Assembly: GCF_009720775.1 (NCBI RefSeq)
Contig: NZ_WNKW01000001.1
Coordinates: 992,001 to 1,056,000 of the forward strand
DNA: 64,000 nucleotides
Direction: 5' to 3'
Origin: Pseudoduganella danionis
GTDB taxonomy: Bacteria > Pseudomonadota > Gammaproteobacteria > Burkholderiales > Burkholderiaceae_D
Shown: in pieces, positions 60,435-64,000 of the stretch
Layout: every line of letters begins with the position of its first letter
Position numbering within the stretch: position 1 is the stretch's first letter
Notes under the pieces: generated by a model
What the model was told of the DNA's origin: nothing
Databases searched by the model: none
What the model saw: the letters and a program-made list of their open reading frames with translations, nothing else
Made by a program: the position numbers and the translations under genes

Positions 60435-60821
60435 ATGCGTCACTATGAAATAGTATTTATCGTCCACCCGGACCAAAGCGAGCAAGTGCCTGCCATGATC
60501 GAACGTTACAAAGCATCCGTAACGAGCCGTGGCGGTAACGTCCACCGTGTTGAAGATTGGGGCCGTCGTCAAATGGCTTACTCGATCCAGAAACTGGCTA
60601 AAGCGCACTACATCTGCATGAACATCGAATGCGACAACGAGACCCTGGTCGAGCTGGAAACCGCCTTCAAATTCAATGATGCCGTGCTGCGTCACCTGAC
60701 CGTCAAGATGAAGAAAGCTGAAACCGCTCCTTCGCCTATGATGAAGTCGGTACAACGTGAAGATGCAGCGAAATCGCATCGCGCCGAAGCTCCTGCAGCT
60801 GCTGCTGCTCCTGCAGCCTAA
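60435..60821 (+). CDS. rpsF: 30S ribosomal protein S6
   Basis: The 128-residue protein has the bS6 fold: [20 protein letters not shown] to the MERYKASV helix and the conserved [16 protein letters not shown]. The C-terminal tail ([17 protein letters not shown]) is Ala-rich and disordered. S6 pairs with S18 on the platform of the small subunit. ATG 60435 starts the conserved N-terminus; a longer frame passes through the leader. rpsF-priB-rpsR-rplI form one operon. Confidence 0.97.
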   Translation: MRHYEIVFIVHPDQSEQVPAMIERYKASVTSRGGNVHRVEDWGRRQMAYSIQKLAKAHYICMNIECDNETLVELETAFKFNDAVLRHLTVKMKKAETAPSPMMKSVQREDAAKSHRAEAPAAAAAPAA

Positions 60822-60838
60822 GAGCTGAAGGAGGCGGA

Positions 60839-61144
60839 CTGAATCAGCTCCAGTTCATTGCCCTGATCGCCGAACGGGAAGCCTTGCGCTACACCCCGGC
60901 CGGTATGCCGATCGTGAATGCTGTCCTTCAGCACCGGTCACAGCAAGTCGAGGCAGGAATTGCGCGGGTGAGCGAGTTTGAAATAGCCGCAGTTGCTGCA
61001 GGCGAAATTTCAAACCGGTTTCATCAGGCGCCACTCGGAGGTCTGTATCAGTTCAGCGGTTTTCTGAACAAGAAAAACCGCAATAGCAAAAGCCTGGTGT
61101 TTCACATCATTGATTTTAGTGCTGTCCAAGACAGCTCAATTTAG
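60839..61144 (+). CDS. priB: Primosomal replication protein PriB, CTG start
   Basis: The 101-residue protein has the OB fold of PriB. The N-terminus NQLQFIALIAEREALRYTPA and the C-terminal GFLNKKNRNSKSLVFHIIDF match betaproteobacterial PriB. The only start that gives the full N-terminus is CTG 60839, 4 bases after a strong AAGGAGG; no ATG, GTG or TTG lies upstream in frame after the rpsF stop. The nearest TTG (60884) would delete the first 15 residues. PriB helps restart stalled forks. Confidence 0.85.
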   Translation: MNQLQFIALIAEREALRYTPAGMPIVNAVLQHRSQQVEAGIARVSEFEIAAVAAGEISNRFHQAPLGGLYQFSGFLNKKNRNSKSLVFHIIDFSAVQDSSI

Positions 61145-61159
61145 ATACAGGAGCCTAAA

Positions 61160-61450
61160 ATGGCATTCGGTAAAAAGTTCGACAAAAACAAGCTCAAGCT
61201 GAAAGAAAAGCGTAAGCAACAAAACCCACTGTTCAAACGTAAGAAGTTCTGCCGCTTCACCGCTGCTGGCGTTGAACAAGTTGACTACAAAGACGTCGAC
61301 ACCCTGAAAGATTTCATCCAGGAAAACGGCAAAATCATGCCAGCACGTCTGACCGGCACCAAAGCGCTGTACCAGCGTCAAGTGGACACCGCGATCAAAC
61401 GCGCTCGCTATCTGGCCCTGCTGCCTTACACCGATCTGCACAACGCTTAA
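61160..61450 (+). CDS. rpsR: 30S ribosomal protein S18
   Basis: The 96-residue protein is bS18. The basic N-terminal region ends in [17 protein letters not shown], and [20 protein letters not shown] is the rRNA-binding core. It forms a heterodimer with S6 on the 16S rRNA platform. Its start follows AGGAGCC. Confidence 0.96.
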   Translation: MAFGKKFDKNKLKLKEKRKQQNPLFKRKKFCRFTAAGVEQVDYKDVDTLKDFIQENGKIMPARLTGTKALYQRQVDTAIKRARYLALLPYTDLHNA

Positions 61451-61484
61451 TTGCGGCGGCTAGATAAGATTCTGGAGAAGAACT

Positions 61485-61937
61485 ATGCAAATCATTCTGT
61501 TGGAAAAAGTTGTCAACCTGGGCAACCTGGGTGAAGTCGTTAAAGTTAAAGACGGTTACGCACGTAACTTCCTGATCCCGCAAAAAATGGCACGCCGCGC
61601 TACCGCTGCTGCTGTGGCGGAATTCGAAGTAAAACGCGCTGAACTGGAAAAAGCTGCTGCCGCTAAACTGGCTGCTGCTCAAGCCCAAGGCGAAAAACTG
61701 AACGGCATGACCGTGACCGTATCGCAGAAAGCCGGCGTTGACGGCCGTCTGTTCGGTTCCGTAACCAACTTCGACATCGCTGAAGCGCTGACCAAAGCAG
61801 GTTTCCCTGTTGAGAAAGCTGCTGTGCGTATGCCTACCGGCCCTCTGAAGGCTGTTGGCGAGCACCCAGTGAGCGTGTCGCTGCACACCGACGTTCTGGT
61901 GGAAGTGACCGTTGCTGTCGTAGGCGAAGCTGCCTAA
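61485..61937 (+). CDS. rplI: 50S ribosomal protein L9
   Basis: The 150-residue protein is bL9. [28 protein letters not shown] opens the N-domain, a long connecting helix follows (about 45-75) and the C-domain starts near 80 ([20 protein letters not shown]). L9 reaches out from the L1 stalk base and affects frame maintenance. It is the last gene of the operon and a strong terminator follows. Confidence 0.96.
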   Translation: MQIILLEKVVNLGNLGEVVKVKDGYARNFLIPQKMARRATAAAVAEFEVKRAELEKAAAAKLAAAQAQGEKLNGMTVTVSQKAGVDGRLFGSVTNFDIAEALTKAGFPVEKAAVRMPTGPLKAVGEHPVSVSLHTDVLVEVTVAVVGEAA

Positions 61938-61985
61938 AAAACTGGAACAGACGGCAACGTCTGTCTAGTTTTGCAACATCTGTGT

Positions 61986-62013
61986 AAAAAAGCCGGGTTC
62001 GCCCGGCTTTTTT
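61986..62013 (+). terminator. Terminator after rplI
   Basis: AAAAAGCCGGG (61987-61997) pairs with CCCGGCTTTTT (62002-62012) around a TTCG loop and ends in T6. Confidence 0.93.
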
Positions 62014-62046
62014 CTTGTCATGATTCTGTAGTACTGCACAAGCAGG

Positions 62047-62052
62047 TATAAT
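62047..62052 (+). promoter_or_regulatory. Candidate -10 element of dnaB
   Basis: TATAAT is a perfect -10 hexamer 7 bases before the dnaB ATG. The matching -35 is weak (TTCTGT at 17 bases spacing). A transcript from here would start at or very near the ATG. No Shine-Dalgarno sequence is seen. Confidence 0.45.
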
Positions 62053-62059
62053 TCGCGCC

Positions 62060-63445
62060 ATGAACGCCCCCTCCGATCCGCAAGTCGATTCGCTACGCGT
62101 CCCGCCGCATTCCATCGAAGCAGAACAGTCCGTTATTGGCGGTCTGCTGCGCGATAATGCAGCGTTCGACCGCATTGCGGATATGATGCATCCGGAAGAC
62201 TTCTATCGCTACGACCACCGCATCATCTTCGAGCAGATCGTCAAGATGATCAATGCGTCCAAGCCGGCCGACGTGATCACCGTGTTCGAGAACCTGACCC
62301 AGTTGGGCAAGGCCGAAGACGTGGGCGGTCTGGCCTACCTGAATGCGATGGCGCAGAATACCCCGTCGGCCGCGAATATCCGCCGCTATGCGGAAATCGT
62401 GCGCGACCGCAGCATTCTGCGCCAGCTGATTACCGTGGCTGACGAAATTTCCGGTCAGGCCTTCAGCCCGCAAGGCAAGGAAGTCAAGCAGATGCTGGAC
62501 GAGGCGGAATCGAAGATCTTCGCGATTGCCGAGCAGGGCGCCCGTGGCGCCGCCGGCTGGACTGCCGTGCAGCCGCTGCTGACCCAGGTGGTCGAGCGTA
62601 TCGACGAGCTGTACTCGCGCGAAAACCAGTCGGAAATTACCGGCGTGCCTACCGGCTTTATCGACCTCGACCGCATGACGTCGGGGCTGCAGCCGGGCGA
62701 TCTGGTGATTGTGGCCGGTCGTCCTTCCATGGGTAAAACGGCGTTCTCCGTCAATATCGGTGAAAACGTGGCGATTGAAGCGGGCCTGCCCGTGGCCGTG
62801 TTCTCGATGGAGATGGGCGGCGCCCAGCTGGCCATGCGTATGCTCGGTTCGGTCGGCCAGCTTGACCAGCACCGTCTGCGTACCGGTCGTCTGCTCGACG
62901 AAGACTGGCCACGCCTGACCCATGCTATCCAGAAGATGAACGACGCCCAGTTGTTCATCGACGAAACTCCGGCCTTGAATCCGATCGAGATGCGCGCCCG
63001 TGCGCGCCGGCTGTCGCGCCAGTGCGGCAAGCTCGGTCTGATCATCGTCGACTACCTGCAGCTGATGCAGGGCTCCACCCCGGGCGATAACCGCGCTTCG
63101 GAAATTTCCGAAATTTCGCGTAGCCTGAAAGGTCTGGCGAAAGAGCTGCAGTGCCCCGTGATTGCACTGTCGCAGCTGAACCGCTCGCTGGAGCAACGTC
63201 CCAATAAACGTCCCGTCATGTCCGACTTGCGCGAATCCGGCGCTATCGAGCAGGACGCGGACGTCATCATCTTCCTGTATCGCGACGAGGTCTACAACCC
63301 CGACTCGCCCGATAAGGGAACGGCCGAGATCATTATCGGTAAGCAGCGTAACGGCCCGATCGGCGCGGTACGTCTGACCTGGATCGGCCAGTACACCAAG
63401 TTTGGTAATTACGTCGGTAACCTGGCCCTGTATCAGGGTGATTAA
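62060..63445 (+). CDS. dnaB: Replicative DNA helicase DnaB
   Basis: The 461-residue protein has an N-terminal domain (SLRVPPHSIEAEQSVIGGLL) and the RecA-like ATPase domain with Walker A in VAGRPSMGKTAFSVNIGENV (about 217-236), Walker B in LGLIIVDYLQLMQG (about 330) and LSQLNRSLEQRPNKRPVMSD (about 372). The hexamer unwinds the lagging-strand template at the fork and binds primase. It is preceded by the rplI terminator, so it has its own promoter. Confidence 0.97.
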   Translation: MNAPSDPQVDSLRVPPHSIEAEQSVIGGLLRDNAAFDRIADMMHPEDFYRYDHRIIFEQIVKMINASKPADVITVFENLTQLGKAEDVGGLAYLNAMAQNTPSAANIRRYAEIVRDRSILRQLITVADEISGQAFSPQGKEVKQMLDEAESKIFAIAEQGARGAAGWTAVQPLLTQVVERIDELYSRENQSEITGVPTGFIDLDRMTSGLQPGDLVIVAGRPSMGKTAFSVNIGENVAIEAGLPVAVFSMEMGGAQLAMRMLGSVGQLDQHRLRTGRLLDEDWPRLTHAIQKMNDAQLFIDETPALNPIEMRARARRLSRQCGKLGLIIVDYLQLMQGSTPGDNRASEISEISRSLKGLAKELQCPVIALSQLNRSLEQRPNKRPVMSDLRESGAIEQDADVIIFLYRDEVYNPDSPDKGTAEIIIGKQRNGPIGAVRLTWIGQYTKFGNYVGNLALYQGD

Positions 63446-63508
63446 TCTTTACGTAGCCCCGTATCCCTGGGGCGACGATCTGCAGTACTTAATGAACGGA
63501 GAATACAA

Positions 63509-64000
63509 ATGTTTGGACGTTTGATGCCCACCGAGGGCAAATTTTTTGACCTGTTTAACCAGCACGCCGACCTGTGCGTCAAAGGTGCAAAAGAGATGCT
63601 GGGCCTGATGTCCAATTTCGATGATCTGGAAAATCGCGTGCACGCGATCGAGAGCATCGAGAAGCAGGCTGACAAAATCACTTACGCAACGGTAGACCTG
63701 TTGCACAAGACTTTCATCACCCCTATCGACCGTGACGACATCCACAAGCTGGTCACCAAGATGGACGATATTCTGGACCTGCTGGAAGATGCGGCCCAGA
63801 CCGTGTCGCTGTATGACCTGCACTCGGTCACGCCGGAAGCCAAGCGTCTGGCCGAACTGGTACTGGCCTGCTCGGAAAAAGTGCGCGACGCCGTGGCCCT
63901 GCTGCACAACATGGACAACTCGAAACAGATCGTTGCGATCTGCGAAGAAATCGACCGGCTGGAATCGGACGCCGACCATGTGATGCGCGCTGCCATGTCC
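63509..64000 (+). CDS. DUF47/PhoU-like phosphate transport regulator, N-terminal part
   Basis: The first 164 codons are visible; the gene runs off the window. They begin MFGRLMPTEGKFFDLFNQHA and form the helical bundle of the DUF47 family, with ESIEKQADKITYATVDLLHK (about 49-68) and TPIDRDDIHKLVTKMDDILD (about 71-90), and IVAICEEIDRLESDADHVMR near 140. These proteins usually sit next to PiT-type phosphate permeases, so such a gene probably follows. The start follows AACGGAG. Confidence 0.88.
   Translation, partial: MFGRLMPTEGKFFDLFNQHADLCVKGAKEMLGLMSNFDDLENRVHAIESIEKQADKITYATVDLLHKTFITPIDRDDIHKLVTKMDDILDLLEDAAQTVSLYDLHSVTPEAKRLAELVLACSEKVRDAVALLHNMDNSKQIVAICEEIDRLESDADHVMRAAMS

Overview
The window reads as chromosomal DNA of a betaproteobacterium of the Burkholderiales, most likely family Oxalobacteraceae (Massilia/Duganella/Janthinobacterium-like). 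The grounds are GC-rich coding sequence, the block leuC-leuD-leuB-asd-fimV-truA-trpF-trpB-trpA-accD-folC-SPOR-cvpA-purF, the rpsF-priB-rpsR-rplI-dnaB block, a HemP gene, and a LexA box of the CTGT-N8-ACAG type. The genus is inferred, not proven. There is no IS element, prophage, rRNA, tRNA or CRISPR array that I can see. The only clear accessory cassette is a small BrnT/BrnA-type toxin-antitoxin pair between trpA and accD.

Layout. 1-2.5 kb: enolase tail, ftsB, a solute-binding protein, a GST and a gamma-carbonic-anhydrase homologue. 2.5-6.1 kb: a Fur-box-preceded haem receptor followed by a HmuS/HemS-type protein that carries a signal peptide. 6.1-9.8 kb (minus): a second TonB receptor translationally coupled to a Tat-exported glycerophosphodiesterase. 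9.9-27.7 kb: housekeeping genes (hslO, htpX, a Sua5/YciO protein, an M50 protease, trpS, dapA-bamC, roxA, slyD, mutS). 27.7-33.2 kb: small stress proteins, then a Fur-controlled five-gene operon for export of electrons through flavin (PepSY membrane protein, DUF2271, DUF4198, ApbE, membrane-anchored flavodoxin-type reductase). 33.2-35.1 kb (minus): a Fur-box-preceded hemP, an unknown gene and a DUF2325 gene. 35.2-37.5 kb (minus): an FNR-like regulator, a NarL-type response regulator and a universal stress protein with a perfect FNR box. 37.8-40.5 kb: cheZ-cheA. 40.7-45.3 kb: leucine genes and asd, with an entericidin-like lipoprotein between leuC and leuD. 45.5-59.3 kb: fimV through purF and a PLP enzyme. 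59.4-60.1 kb: lexA. 60.4-64 kb: ribosomal proteins, dnaB and the start of a PhoU-like DUF47 gene.

How it works together. Three separate Fur-box loci (2500, 28736, 35048) point to one iron/haem response: haem receptor plus exported HmuS, a flavin-based reductase system, and HemP with DUF2325. The DUF2271 protein holds a canonical ApbE flavinylation motif, so ApbE and its likely substrate are in one operon. The FNR-like regulator lies near a response regulator and an FNR-boxed uspA, suggesting a low-oxygen module.

The most unexplained DNA is the lexA/rpsF divergent region. There a 51-bp imperfect inverted repeat (60176-60295) is built from exactly 10-bp-spaced units, nine of them containing CTAG.
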